DNA from: Longimicrobiales bacterium
GTDB lineage: Bacteria > Gemmatimonadota > Gemmatimonadetes > Longimicrobiales > RSA9
NCBI GenBank assembly: GCA_035461765.1
Contig: DATHUY010000077.1
Coordinates: forward strand, 1 to 64,000
DNA length: 64,000 bases
Direction of reading: 5' to 3'
Shown piece after piece: positions 17,505-26,612 of this stretch. A program made the translations under genes and the position numbers. How positions within the stretch are numbered: position 1 is the first letter of the stretch; the number at the start of each line of letters is the position of its first letter. A model generated the notes under the pieces. The model saw only the letters and a list, made by a program, of their open reading frames with translations, had not been told where the DNA came from and made no database searches.

Positions 17505-20399
17505 ATGAGATCCGCATTACCGCTGGCCGTCCCCGCGCTCCTGGCCCTTCTCGCCGGACCCGCTGCGGCGCAGTCCGGCGGCACGGCTGCCTCCGTACCG
17601 ACTGCGGCGGCGGCAGCCGAACCGCTGCCGGCACGCTATCCCCTCGTGCCGTGGCCCGCCGTTCTGGAGCCGGGACCCGGCGAGTTCCGCATCGATGCCG
17701 CCACGCGCATCGCCCTCGGCGATGACAACGCCGAGCTCCGCGCCATCGCCCGCGATCTCGCCGTCGCCCTGCACGACGCGACCGGCGTCGCCGTCCCCGT
17801 GGGCGCGCCCGGCGGCGGCAGCACGATCGAGCTGCGGATTGACGGGACGGTCGCGCAGCCGGAGGGCTACCGCCTGGTCGTGACGCCGGCGGGGATCACA
17901 CTGTCGGCTGCGGCTCCCATCGGCCTCTTCTACGGCGTCCAGACGCTGCGGCAGCTCCTGCCGGCAGCGTCGCCGGCGGCGCGAGCGATTCCGGCGGTAT
18001 CCATCGAGGATGCCCCGCGCTTCCAGTACCGCGGCATGCACCTCGACGTCGGCCGGCATTTCTTCCCGGTCTCGTTCATCAAGCGATACATCGACCTGCT
18101 GGCCACGTACAAGATCAACACGTTCCACTGGCATCTCACGGAGGATCAGGGCTGGCGCATCCAGATCGAGCGCTATCCGCGGCTGACGGAGGTCGGCGCA
18201 TTCCGCCGTGAGACCGTCGTGGGCCATGGCGGGCGCGATGTCCCGCTCCAGTACGACGGCAAGCGATACGGCGGCTTCTATACGCAGGACGAAATACGCG
18301 ACGTCGTGGCACACGCCGCTGCGCGCTACGTGACGATCATCCCGGAGATCGAGCTGCCCGGCCATTCCGTCGCGGCGCTCGCCGCGTACCCCGAGCTGGC
18401 CTGCACGCAGGGCCCGTTCGAGGTGATGACGAAGTGGGGCGTATCCGAGGACATCTACTGTCCGACGGAGCAGACGTTCGAGTTCCTGCAGAACGTGCTG
18501 ACGGAAGTAATGGCGCTGTTCCCGGGCGAGTACATCCACATCGGCGGCGATGAGGCGCCGAAGAAGCGGTGGGAAGAGAGCCCGGTCGCGCAGGAGGTCA
18601 TCCGCCGCGAGCGCCTCGCCGATGAGCACGAGCTGCAGAGCTGGTTCATCCGCCGCATCGAGACGTTCCTCAATGCGAACGGACGCAAGCTCATCGGCTG
18701 GGACGAGATCATGGACGGCGGTCTGTCGCCCACGGCGACGATGATGTTCTGGCGCAACTGGGCCACGGTACCGGTCGGACCGGACTCGACACGGGTCAGT
18801 GCCGCGAAGGTGGCCGCCAGTCGCGGCAACGACATCATCATGACGCCGAACAATGTGATGTACTTCGATCACTACCAGGCCGACCCGGCCGGTGAGCCGC
18901 TCGCGTTTGGCGGGTTATCCACGCTGCACGACGTATATGCCTACGAGCCGGTGCCCGTGGACTTCACGCCGGACGAGGCGAGTCGCGTCATTGGAGCGCA
19001 GGCCAACATGTGGACGGAGTACATCACGACGTCGGACCACGCCGAGTACATGCTGCTGCCGCGCATGCTGGCGCTCGCGGAAGTGGTGTGGTCGCCGCGG
19101 TACGCGCGCGACTGGGCGTCGTTCGCGCAGCGTGTCCCGCCGCAGCTCCGTCGCCTCGATGCCCTCGACGTCAACTACCGCCGGCCCTATGACGGCACAC
19201 TCGCGACGCTATCGCCCCGCGTAACGGCATCGGGCGGCGCGACGCCCGCGCGCGCGACGCCCGCGGCTGCGGATCGGCCCCGTGTCATCGGCTATCTCGC
19301 GTCCTGGGGCGTGCGCTCGAAGGGGCTCCGGATACGCTCCATCGCCGGTGACCGCCTCACGCACATCTTCTATGCGTTCGGCGATGTCACGGAGGACGGG
19401 ACCGCCGCGCTCGGTGATCCATGTCTCGACATCGGCCGCTGCGAACCAGGCGCCGCGCCGCCGAATGCTGCGCCAGGCGGGAATTTCGCGGACCTGATGG
19501 AACTGAAGCGCCGCTTCCCGCACCTCCGCCTGATGATTTCGCTCGGCGGCTGGGGCGGCTCGCAGTGGTTCTCCGATGCGGCCGCAACGCCGGCCGGCCG
19601 GCAGAAACTCGTCGCATCCACGATCGACGTGTTCCTGCGGCCTTACCCCGGCCTGTTCGATGGTGTCGATGTCGACTGGGAGTTCCCGGTGTCCGGCGGG
19701 ATCCCGGAGAACCGCACGAGCCCGGACGATCGGCGCAATTTCACGCTGCTGATGGAGGAATATCGCCGGCAGCTGGATGCCCTCGGTGCCGCCGACAACC
19801 GGCGTTACGAGCTGGCCATGGCGGCGTCGGCGCGACCCGCGGAGATCGCCAATCTGGAGCTGGACCGGCTCGCCGGCGTGCTCGACTTCATCAATGTCAT
19901 GACGTACGACTATCACTCGGTTGACACGATCGCTCATTTCAATGCGCCGTTGCGGGCTGGGCCCCATGATCCAACCCCTGCGCTGACGGTCGATGCATCG
20001 ATGAACGCTTTCCTCGACGCGGGCGTGCCAGCACATCAGCTGGTGGTCGGTGTGCCGTTCTATGGCCGCGGTTATGGCGGTGTCGCCGGCGAAGACAACG
20101 GCCTGTTCCAGCGCGGCTCACGCAGCGACGCCGGAGATTACGGCGAGGTGGATTATCGCGAGATCGTGCGGCGCCGGCCCGCGGAGCATGGATTCCGCCG
20201 TTACTGGCATGCGGATGCGCAGGTGCCGTGGCTGTACAACGCCGACACGCGCGTCTTCTTCAGCTATGACGGACCGGATGGTGTGCGGGCGAAGGCGGAT
20301 TACGTCCGTGCCCACGGCTTCGGCGGCATCATGTTCTGGGAGCTGGGCGGCGATGATGGCACGCTGCTGCGTGTGATCGACTCGGTATTCGACCAGTGA
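17505..20399 (+). CDS. Secreted GH20-GH18 fusion: N-acetylhexosaminidase plus chitinase
   Basis: 964 residues. Residues 1-22 are a signal peptide. About 45-160 is the GH20b-like domain, then the GH20 barrel to about 555 (YRGMHLDVGRHFF; HWHLTEDQGWRI; catalytic D349-E350 in HIGGDEAP; W-rich C-terminal strands). A short Ala/Thr/Pro linker leads at about 592 to a complete GH18 domain (VIGYLASWGV; LMISLGGWGGS; catalytic DGVDVDWE with D719, D722, D724, E726; MTYDYH; closing IMFWELGGD). Both active sites look intact. The GH18 part would cut chitin or chito-oligomers, and the GH20 part would release GlcNAc from the ends. An AAGGACACC ribosome site supports the start. The neighbours are not chitin genes. 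Confidence 0.93.
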   Translation: MRSALPLAVPALLALLAGPAAAQSGGTAASVPTAAAAAEPLPARYPLVPWPAVLEPGPGEFRIDAATRIALGDDNAELRAIARDLAVALHDATGVAVPVGAPGGGSTIELRIDGTVAQPEGYRLVVTPAGITLSAAAPIGLFYGVQTLRQLLPAASPAARAIPAVSIEDAPRFQYRGMHLDVGRHFFPVSFIKRYIDLLATYKINTFHWHLTEDQGWRIQIERYPRLTEVGAFRRETVVGHGGRDVPLQYDGKRYGGFYTQDEIRDVVAHAAARYVTIIPEIELPGHSVAALAAYPELACTQGPFEVMTKWGVSEDIYCPTEQTFEFLQNVLTEVMALFPGEYIHIGGDEAPKKRWEESPVAQEVIRRERLADEHELQSWFIRRIETFLNANGRKLIGWDEIMDGGLSPTATMMFWRNWATVPVGPDSTRVSAAKVAASRGNDIIMTPNNVMYFDHYQADPAGEPLAFGGLSTLHDVYAYEPVPVDFTPDEASRVIGAQANMWTEYITTSDHAEYMLLPRMLALAEVVWSPRYARDWASFAQRVPPQLRRLDALDVNYRRPYDGTLATLSPRVTASGGATPARATPAAADRPRVIGYLASWGVRSKGLRIRSIAGDRLTHIFYAFGDVTEDGTAALGDPCLDIGRCEPGAAPPNAAPGGNFADLMELKRRFPHLRLMISLGGWGGSQWFSDAAATPAGRQKLVASTIDVFLRPYPGLFDGVDVDWEFPVSGGIPENRTSPDDRRNFTLLMEEYRRQLDALGAADNRRYELAMAASARPAEIANLELDRLAGVLDFINVMTYDYHSVDTIAHFNAPLRAGPHDPTPALTVDASMNAFLDAGVPAHQLVVGVPFYGRGYGGVAGEDNGLFQRGSRSDAGDYGEVDYREIVRRRPAEHGFRRYWHADAQVPWLYNADTRVFFSYDGPDGVRAKADYVRAHGFGGIMFWELGGDDGTLLRVIDSVFDQ

Positions 20400-20621
20400 G
20401 CGATGGAGGCTGAATGCCGCGCTGGCAGCCGGTGGTCAGGGACGCCCGCTATCGCTTCAGGTCGCCACGCTGGCGCGCCGAGACCGGCTTGTCGATCGGG
20501 TCGGGCAGCGGCTGGCTCGCGTGGACGCCGGTGCGGTGCGAAACAGCGGCGCGTCGCTCGGCTGGCGCGGTGCAGCACTCACCAGGCGTTTCTGACCGAA
20601 GCTCTGCGTTCGCTCACCAGG

Positions 20622-21395
20622 TCAGGCGCCCTGTCCCATCATCATGCGCAGCCCGCCATCGATGAAGAAGCTCGAGCCCGTCACGTAATCCGCGTCGGTC
20701 GACGCGAGGTACACGGCCAGTTTCGCAACTTCCTCGGGCCGGCCCGCGCGCTTCCACGGGATGCTGCGCGTCTGCTCTTCGCGGGCTTCCGGATCCTCGA
20801 GCGCTTCCTGGTTCATGGGCGTGAGTATCATGCCCGGTGCGATGTTGTTGACGGTTATCCGATCGGGAGCCACCTCGAGTGCGAGCGTGCGCGTGAGCAG
20901 GCGGAGCCCTCCCTTGCTGGCGTCGTAGGCACCCGCACCGAGCATTGGGATCTCTTCGTGGACTGACGTCACGTTGATGATGCGTCCGCCGCCGCCCGCG
21001 GACCGGCGCTCACGGATGAACCGGCGGCAGGCGAAGAATGGACCGTACAGGTTCGTGCGCAGCACATTGTCCCACGCCTTCGCCTCCATGTCCACCACGT
21101 GCGTGCCGTCGGCGTTCACCGCCGCGTTGTTCACGAGGATGTCCGGTGTGCCGAGCTCCCGGATCGTGCGATCGAACATCCGCTCGACCTCCTTCTCCTC
21201 GCGCACATCCACCTGCACGAGCACTGCGCGCCGACCGGCGGCCTCCACCATGCCCGCCGTTTCCTTCGCGCCATCCTCGTCCGTGTGATACGTGACGCAT
21301 ACGTCGGCGCCCGCCACTGCCAGCTCCGCCGCTATCGCCTGACCGATTCCCGAGTCGGATCCCGTCACGATCGCCGTGCTCCCCGCCAACTTCAT
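20622..21395 (-). CDS. SDR-family oxidoreductase (glucose 1-dehydrogenase-like)
   Basis: 257 residues, classical short-chain dehydrogenase. TGSDSGIGQ is the glycine-rich nucleotide site, NNAAVN the structural motif, and the S...YDASKGG segment holds the catalytic Tyr and Lys. The C-terminus (YVTGSSFFIDGGL) is standard. The sequence style is closest to glucose 1-dehydrogenase-like SDRs, but substrate cannot be inferred. Start 21395 has GGAGGTACAGG upstream; the longer open frame is not needed. The 222 bases between the GH20-GH18 stop and this stop contain no convincing gene. Confidence 0.9.
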   Translation of the reverse strand: MKLAGSTAIVTGSDSGIGQAIAAELAVAGADVCVTYHTDEDGAKETAGMVEAAGRRAVLVQVDVREEKEVERMFDRTIRELGTPDILVNNAAVNADGTHVVDMEAKAWDNVLRTNLYGPFFACRRFIRERRSAGGGGRIINVTSVHEEIPMLGAGAYDASKGGLRLLTRTLALEVAPDRITVNNIAPGMILTPMNQEALEDPEAREEQTRSIPWKRAGRPEEVAKLAVYLASTDADYVTGSSFFIDGGLRMMMGQGA

Positions 21396-21582
21396 CCTGT
21401 ACCTCCGTTCTACCGCCCCTCGTCGCTGACAGGGCAGGGACGTGCGAGGAACATGCCGGACGCTCCGTCCCGGGGGTGCTCCCGGGACGCACGGGTTGCT
21501 TGCGCCAGCCTCATGCCGCGCGCATACATTGAGGTGTCCCCCTGCATGTCCGCCGACGCCGGTCAACCACCACGGAGGCAGC

Positions 21583-22137
21583 ATGGTTCCTGTCATGTCG
21601 CTGCTCGTTCCCATCGTCGTGTCAGCCGTCCTGGTCTTCATCGTCAGCTCCGTCATCCACATGTTCCTCGGCTATCACGCCAATGACTTCGTCGCTGTGC
21701 CCGACGAGGAAGCCATCCGCAGTGCGCTGCGCAACCTGCCGCCCGGTGAGTATGGCGTGCCGTACGCGGGCTCCATGGAAGCAATGAAGTCGGCCGAATT
21801 CACGGAGAAGATGAAGGCGGGCCCGGTCGTACTGATGACTGTCAGTCCGGGTGCCGCGCCCACGATGGGGAAGGAGCTGACCTCGTGGTTCGTCTACTGC
21901 CTGGTGGTGAGCGTGTTCGCCGCGTACATCGCCGGGCGTGCGCTGGAGCCGGGCGCGCACTATCTGGAGGTGTTCCGGTTCGCGGGAGCCACAGCGTTTG
22001 CGGGCTATGCTCTCGCACAGTGGCAGAGCACGATCTGGTACCGTCGCTCCGCCATGACGAGCCTCAAGAACACGTTCGACGGGCTGGTCTACGCGCTGGT
22101 GACGGCGGGCGTGTTCGGCTGGCTGTGGCCGTCCTGA
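21583..22137 (+). CDS. Hypothetical integral membrane protein
   Basis: 184 residues with about four membrane segments: residues 5-28 (LLVPIVVSAVLVFIVSSVIH), about 105-123, 137-155 and 165-182. A soluble loop of about 70 residues (LRNLPPGEYGVPYAGS ... GPVVLMTVSPG) lies between the first two. I do not recognise the family beyond its being a type seen in many bacteria. The start has GGAGGCAGC upstream. It is divergent from the SDR gene. Its stop is 8 bases before palindromic element copy 1. Confidence 0.7.
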   Translation: MVPVMSLLVPIVVSAVLVFIVSSVIHMFLGYHANDFVAVPDEEAIRSALRNLPPGEYGVPYAGSMEAMKSAEFTEKMKAGPVVLMTVSPGAAPTMGKELTSWFVYCLVVSVFAAYIAGRALEPGAHYLEVFRFAGATAFAGYALAQWQSTIWYRRSAMTSLKNTFDGLVYALVTAGVFGWLWPS

Positions 22138-22145
22138 CGGCCCGT

Positions 22146-22276
22146 CGGACGCGGAACCCCTTGTTTGAAATGGCTCAATAGAACAGCGCCGTGTCCCGAT
22201 CCGAGGCCTTTCGGCCGGCAGGATGGGGCACTCGAATGTTCAGACGAGCCGTGTCACACAAGGGGTTCCGCGTCCG
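22146..22276. repeat. Palindromic element, copy 1
   Basis: The arm CGGACGCGGAACCCCTTGT (22146-22164) is matched by its exact reverse complement at 22258-22276: 19 bp perfect, with a 93-base centre. Inside, GTGTCCC (22191-22197) can pair with GGGGCAC (22225-22231). It lies between two convergent genes, and its right arm encodes the last residues of the zinc-ribbon protein. Same termini as the elements at 36200 and 63441. Confidence 0.85.
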
Positions 22277-22760
22277 CTGTCACGATCTCGCCGCATCCGG
22301 ACAGCAGCAGCTCTGCCGCAGCCTCACCGCACGTGAGCACGACCAGGCGCGGGCCCAGCTGCCGGATCTGCGTGGTGTCCGCCTCGCAGAACTGCAGGTC
22401 TATCGCCGCCATCTGGAGCACGGCACGGTCGGGATCCGGCAGCGACTCGTCGAGCGCCACCCGGCGAAGCCGCTCCGCCACCGACTCACCCTCCCGGGCC
22501 GCGGCTTCGATCGCGTCGAGTGTCTGTTTCTGGAAGGGTGCGAATTCGAACAGGGTGTCGCAGGGTGAGGTGCCCGTCACGTCATCGCCCATCGGGCAGT
22601 CACTGCCGCCGCAGACGGGATCCGAGGTACCGGCGAGGAATGGCCAGCTGCCGGCGCGGGGCTCGAATTCGGCGCCGCAGAGCGGGCATTTTTTCTGCGC
22701 GACGTCATAGTTGAACTTGTACTCGACGGCGGATCGTGACTGGCTCATCGTCTCGACCAT
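22254..22760 (-). CDS. Hypothetical protein with N-terminal zinc-ribbon-like CxxC
   Basis: 168 residues. KKCPLCGAEF near residue 25 and a later DPVCGGSDCP pair could form a zinc site. The middle is helical and charged (TLDAIEAAAREGESVAERLRR), the C-terminal part more beta-like. I recognise no function. Its last codons (ending AEPLV) are encoded by the right arm of palindromic element copy 1, so either the element invaded the 3' end of the gene or the gene has come to use it. Start 22760 is the first ATG; ATG 22748 (MSQSRSA) is an alternative. Confidence 0.6.
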   Translation of the reverse strand: MVETMSQSRSAVEYKFNYDVAQKKCPLCGAEFEPRAGSWPFLAGTSDPVCGGSDCPMGDDVTGTSPCDTLFEFAPFQKQTLDAIEAAAREGESVAERLRRVALDESLPDPDRAVLQMAAIDLQFCEADTTQIRQLGPRLVVLTCGEAAAELLLSGCGEIVTADAEPLV

Positions 22761-22816
22761 CCTGCTCCTTCAGCGAGGGTTCAGCGCGCGGGAACGGGGC
22801 AAATACCGGGCCGGAA

Positions 22817-24292
22817 TCATGGGCTGGCGCCGTCTTCGACGATATCGAGTACGCCGCGCAGAAACGTGCCCAACCGCCATGCGCGGCCGTCGGGCGTGAC
22901 GCCCAGCCGCACCACGACCAGATCGTGCGATGGCACGACCACGACGAACTGCCCATCGAATCCACTGGCATAATAGATGTCGCGCGGCAGGTCTGGCCAG
23001 GTCCGCCGCGTCGTGTCTGCCGGCTCGCCTGCGTTCAGCCACCAGTGTGCGCCATACCTTCCCGCTGGTGCGGCCGGGGCGGGGGTCACGCTGTAGTGCA
23101 CCCACCCTGCGGGCAGGATGCGCTCGCCGTCCCAGACACCGTCCTGCAGGAAAAGCAGGCCGAACCGCGCCCAGTCGCGCGCGGTCGCGTACATGAACGA
23201 CGATCCGACGAACGTACCGGACGGATCCGGCTCGATTACGGCGCTCGTCATTCCGATGCGGTCGAAAAGCGCGCGTCGCGGGAACGCAAGGTATTCGTCA
23301 TCGGTCGCGAATGCGTCGCGCACCAGGGCAGACACGATGTTCGATGTCCCGCTCGAGTAGGACCAGACCGTTCCCGGCTCGTGTGCGAGCGGGCTGGCAG
23401 CGGCCGTGGCGGCGGCGTCGTGCGAGTCGAACAGCATCCGGGGCACCGCCCCCGTCGGCGCGTAACTCTCGTGGAACGCAAGGCCGCTGCTCATGGTGAG
23501 GAGGTCGTGCAGCGTTATGGCGGCGCGCGGGTCACCCGGCGAACGCCACTCGGGGCGCAACCGGTCCGCGTCGATGTCGAGGGCATTCCGTCCGGCGAGT
23601 ATCCCGACGAGTGCGTTCGTCACACTCTTCGTCATTGACCAGCCCGTGAAGCGGCTCGCGGGGCCAAATCCCTCCGCGTAGCGCTCAGCCACGATACGAC
23701 CGCCATGCACGATGACGATCGCGCGGGTCCTGCGCTTCAGCGCCGGGTCCGGCTCCGTGAAGGAATCTTCGATGAGGGTGTTCAATCGAGCAGCGTCGAG
23801 GCCACTGACGGCTGCCGCGGCGGCGGCGTCGACGGTCTCGCCGTGCGGCCACAGCGTGGCGCGGTCGGCTCCCGCGTCCGGCGGCACCGGCCTGCTCGCC
23901 GCCGGGCCCGCTGGTGAGCGGCCCGGCGCTGCCGGATCAGCAGGCGGGGGGACCCGGTGCGCCAGGGCCGCCGGATCAGTGCGCGACACGAGGGTACAGC
24001 CGAGCCCATCGCGGTACACGGCATGCCTCTTCGCCACGAGTGGCAGCGAAGCGCTGACGCTGCGACTCGCCGTATCGACTCGGGTCCGGATCAGCTGCGC
24101 GATCGGTTCGTCCGGCAGATCGGACAGCGCCTGATCCGGGGTGACGCCACCGAGGAAGACGCCGGAGCAGACCACTTTTGCGACGAATCCGAGCGCCGGC
24201 CGTGCCACGGGCCCGGCAGCACGCGTGCCCGCGAAGCCGGCCAGGAGGACGATCGCAAGGGCCGAGGAGAGGACGACAGTGCGGCGACGCAT
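22817..24292 (-). CDS. Exported serine hydrolase (class C beta-lactamase fold)
   Basis: 491 residues. An N-terminal signal or anchor (VVLSSALAIVLLAGFAG) is followed by a low-complexity Pro/Ala stretch (about 112-145) and a hydrolase domain. SMTK holds the catalytic Ser219 and Lys222; YSSGTSN occupies the YxN position; LLTMSSGL and GFDGQFVVVVP complete the usual set. Close in style to 6-aminohexanoate-dimer hydrolase (NylB)/EstB-like proteins; real substrate unknown. The N-terminal region of about 100 residues (VVCSGVFLGG ... LIRTRVD) recurs in a subset of such hydrolases in soil and marine bacteria, from memory. Confidence 0.85.
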   Translation of the reverse strand: MRRRTVVLSSALAIVLLAGFAGTRAAGPVARPALGFVAKVVCSGVFLGGVTPDQALSDLPDEPIAQLIRTRVDTASRSVSASLPLVAKRHAVYRDGLGCTLVSRTDPAALAHRVPPPADPAAPGRSPAGPAASRPVPPDAGADRATLWPHGETVDAAAAAAVSGLDAARLNTLIEDSFTEPDPALKRRTRAIVIVHGGRIVAERYAEGFGPASRFTGWSMTKSVTNALVGILAGRNALDIDADRLRPEWRSPGDPRAAITLHDLLTMSSGLAFHESYAPTGAVPRMLFDSHDAAATAAASPLAHEPGTVWSYSSGTSNIVSALVRDAFATDDEYLAFPRRALFDRIGMTSAVIEPDPSGTFVGSSFMYATARDWARFGLLFLQDGVWDGERILPAGWVHYSVTPAPAAPAGRYGAHWWLNAGEPADTTRRTWPDLPRDIYYASGFDGQFVVVVPSHDLVVVRLGVTPDGRAWRLGTFLRGVLDIVEDGASP

Positions 24293-24335
24293 GCCTGAAA
24301 CTGCAATGGTGCGTGCGCCCCCGCAATCAGCGCGG

Positions 24336-24773
24336 TCACCCGGCGCGCTGGCCGGCGACGTAGTCCCGCAGAACGCCCGCCTCCAGCTCCAGCTCGACCA
24401 GGCGCTGCTTCACGATGTCACCGACCGAGATGACGCCGACCGGGCTGCCGCCATCCACTGCGACGAAATGGCGCAGCCGCTCGGACGTCATGCGCTGCAT
24501 CACGTCCGTCACGTTATCGTCCGGAGCGCACACGGCCGCACGCCGCATCGCGTTCGCAACGTGCAGATTGCGCACATCACCCGAGTACCGGCTCAGCACC
24601 TCGACGACCTCCCGCTCACTGACGAACCCCGTCAGTGTGCCGGCATCGTTTACGACCGCCACACCACCTACACCGTGCTCGATCAGGCGGTGGACCGCTG
24701 TTGCGAGCGTATCGCTCTCCCGGACGGTGATGACGGTCCCTGCCTTTCTCCGCAACAGATCTCTTACGCGCAT
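24336..24773 (-). CDS. Tandem CBS-domain protein
   Basis: 145 residues made of two CBS motifs: VITVRESDTLATAVHRLIEHGVGG...FVSEREVVEVL and AAVCAPDDNVTDVMQRMT...PVGVISVGDIVKQRL. Stand-alone CBS pairs bind adenosine nucleotides and usually regulate partner enzymes or channels; no partner is evident here. It lies 43 bases upstream of the serine hydrolase on the same strand, so co-transcription is likely. Divergent from the next serine hydrolase. Confidence 0.92.
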   Translation of the reverse strand: MRVRDLLRRKAGTVITVRESDTLATAVHRLIEHGVGGVAVVNDAGTLTGFVSEREVVEVLSRYSGDVRNLHVANAMRRAAVCAPDDNVTDVMQRMTSERLRHFVAVDGGSPVGVISVGDIVKQRLVELELEAGVLRDYVAGQRAG

Positions 24774-24871
24774 GCTTCCTCCGGATTCACGGGTCTATCC
24801 CCGTGATCCTGCAAGCGATGTACCCCCACGGTCCGGTTTCACTCCGTCGGAGCCCGCATTACGTTTGGATC

Positions 24872-25996
24872 ATGAGAGCCAGAGCGCTTCACCCATTGAG
24901 TCGCAGAGCCGGCCCCCTCCTGACTGCCGTCCTCTGTGCCTGCGGTGTTGGGGATTCCCCCGCCGCGGACCGGGGCGCAATCGAGGCGCGCACGGCTCAG
25001 GCGGATCCGGTTCGGCCGCCTTCGCGTGGCCTGGACAGCCTCCTGCTCGAGCAGGCGTTCGAGAGTGCTGCCGGGCTGCCGCGACTGCACTCGCTGCTGG
25101 TGGCGCGACACGGCGAGCTGGTGCGGGAGGCATACTTCGGCAATCGCGGGCGCGGCGGCCGGGCGAACATCAAGTCGGCCTCCAAGAGCATCATCTCGGC
25201 CCTCGTTGGAATTGCGATCGAAGAGGGCCACCTCGAAGGGCTCGATCAGCGCGTCGCGCCCTTTTTTCCGTCTCTCATCCCGGACCACGCGGATCCGCGT
25301 CTGCATGAGATCACGATCGGCAATCTGCTGTCGATGCAGGCGGGCCTGGAACCCACGTCCGGGCGCAATTACGGACAGTGGGTGAACAGCAACAACTGGG
25401 TGCGGTTCGCGCTGACGCGACCGTTCGCGGACGATCCTGGAGGTCGCATGCAGTACAGCACGGGCAGCTCACACCTGCTGTCCGCAATCCTCACTCAGGC
25501 GACGGGCATGAGCACACTCGAGTACGCGCGCAGCCGGCTCGCCCGCCCGCTCGGCATCGAGCTGGCGGCGTGGCCGCGCGACCCGCAGGGCGTGTATTTC
25601 GGGGGCAACGACATGTACCTGCGGCCGGCCGACCTGCTCAAGTTCGGCGAGCTTTACCGCAACGGAGGCCGCCACGAAGGCGCGCAGATCGTACCGGAGG
25701 AATGGGTCAGGCAGTCGTGGGTGCGGCGGACATCGTCACGCTACAACGGTCACGGCTACGGCCTGGGGTGGTGGATGCGCAGTGCGCGCGGACATGACAT
25801 CTATTTCGCGTGGGGCTACGGCGGCCAGTATGCCTTCCTCGTGCCATCGCTCGAGCTGACCGTCGTCACGACGTCCGATGCCGTTTCACCGCGTGAGGGT
25901 GATCACAACCGCGCGCTGCACCGTCTGGTGACGGACGTGCTGATCCCGGCGGCGGAGCAGGGCGGCGTCGTCGCCGCCCCCGCGGACCCGTCCTGA
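24872..25996 (+). CDS. Exported serine hydrolase (beta-lactamase fold)
   Basis: 374 residues. A basic start and the hydrophobic stretch ending LLTAVLCACG indicate a signal peptide, perhaps a lipoprotein. SxxK is S102-A-S-K105; LLSMQAGL, YSTGSSHLLS (YxN position) and GYGGQYAFLVPS follow. Substrate unknown; EstB/NylB-like. The start at 24872 is preferred because the extra 23 residues of the open frame precede a normal signal peptide. Its stop is 1 base from the convergent stop of the plug-like lipoprotein gene. Confidence 0.85.
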   Translation: MRARALHPLSRRAGPLLTAVLCACGVGDSPAADRGAIEARTAQADPVRPPSRGLDSLLLEQAFESAAGLPRLHSLLVARHGELVREAYFGNRGRGGRANIKSASKSIISALVGIAIEEGHLEGLDQRVAPFFPSLIPDHADPRLHEITIGNLLSMQAGLEPTSGRNYGQWVNSNNWVRFALTRPFADDPGGRMQYSTGSSHLLSAILTQATGMSTLEYARSRLARPLGIELAAWPRDPQGVYFGGNDMYLRPADLLKFGELYRNGGRHEGAQIVPEEWVRQSWVRRTSSRYNGHGYGLGWWMRSARGHDIYFAWGYGGQYAFLVPSLELTVVTTSDAVSPREGDHNRALHRLVTDVLIPAAEQGGVVAAPADPS

Positions 25997-25997
25997 A

Positions 25998-26399
25998 TCA
26001 CCTCGAGGCATCCCGCGTCGATACGAGGATCGCGCCTGCTCCGTGGTCCAGGCCAAACCGCTGCGTTGCATCCACACCCGACAGATATTGCAGTCGGCTG
26101 ATCGACTGCGTCGCGATCTGCCGCAGGTAGTCCGTGCTGCCCAGCCGGGACCCGTCCAGGTACACCTGCACTGCCTCCGGGTTGGCCAGCGACGATGCGC
26201 CGCGCGCGCGCAGCCAGTTCGGCCGCAGATTCTGCACGAGTGAGTACGCATCCGACTGATGGGCCGCGGCGATCTCTTCGGCGGTGATCACGTTCACGTT
26301 CGCACGCGGAGTCCGCGGGCCCGAAGCTGCGCCGCTGCAGCCCGCCAGAAATACCGCGATCAAGGCAATGGCCGACGCCCGGCCGCTCGCGCGTCTCAT
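25998..26399 (-). CDS. Lipoprotein consisting of a TonB-receptor plug-like domain
   Basis: 133 residues. Signal peptide with lipobox FLAGC. The mature part (VITAEEIAAAHQSDAYSLVQNLRP, AVQVYLDGSRLGSTDYLRQI, ISRLQYLSGVDATQRFG) follows the plug domain of TonB-dependent receptors, including the L/V-x-V-Y-L-D-G strand and the I-x-x-L/I-x-Y segment, but no beta-barrel follows. Such plug-only lipoproteins recur in Gemmatimonadota. Function unknown; it might bind a receptor or ligand at the membrane. GGAGGGATGC precedes the start. It lies 213 bases downstream of the SusD gene and could belong to that transcript. Confidence 0.8.
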   Translation of the reverse strand: MRRASGRASAIALIAVFLAGCSGAASGPRTPRANVNVITAEEIAAAHQSDAYSLVQNLRPNWLRARGASSLANPEAVQVYLDGSRLGSTDYLRQIATQSISRLQYLSGVDATQRFGLDHGAGAILVSTRDASR

Positions 26400-26451
26400 G
26401 CATCCCTCCAGGAGAATAGAAAAAAGCCCCGCCCGCGCCCTGCAATGAAAC

Positions 26452-26482
26452 GGGAGCCGGATGCTTTCCACACCCGGCTCCC
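26452..26482 (-). terminator. Hairpin after the SusD gene
   Basis: GGGAGCCGG (26452-26460) pairs with CCGGCTCCC (26474-26482) across a 13-base loop. It lies about 130 bases after the SusD stop on the same strand. No T-run follows directly; a TTTTTT run occurs about 20 bases further along the minus strand (26420-26425). It may end or attenuate the SusCD transcript before the plug-like lipoprotein gene. Confidence 0.45.
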
Positions 26483-26612
26483 GCTCACGATCCCAACCAG
26501 CCGCCCTGGCAGTGGATCCCGAATTTACTGCATGCCCGGCGGTCATGCCACAATTTCCAGTGCGCCGCTGCGCCAGGCGCGGGCGCTCGACCCGGCCTGA
26601 CGCGGCTCTGCC

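Noticed and set aside
20414-20665. Possible small gene after the GH20-GH18 fusion
   Set aside because: It has a GGAGG site before its ATG, but the frame runs into the SDR gene on the other strand, is Arg/Ser/Ala-rich and has no domain.
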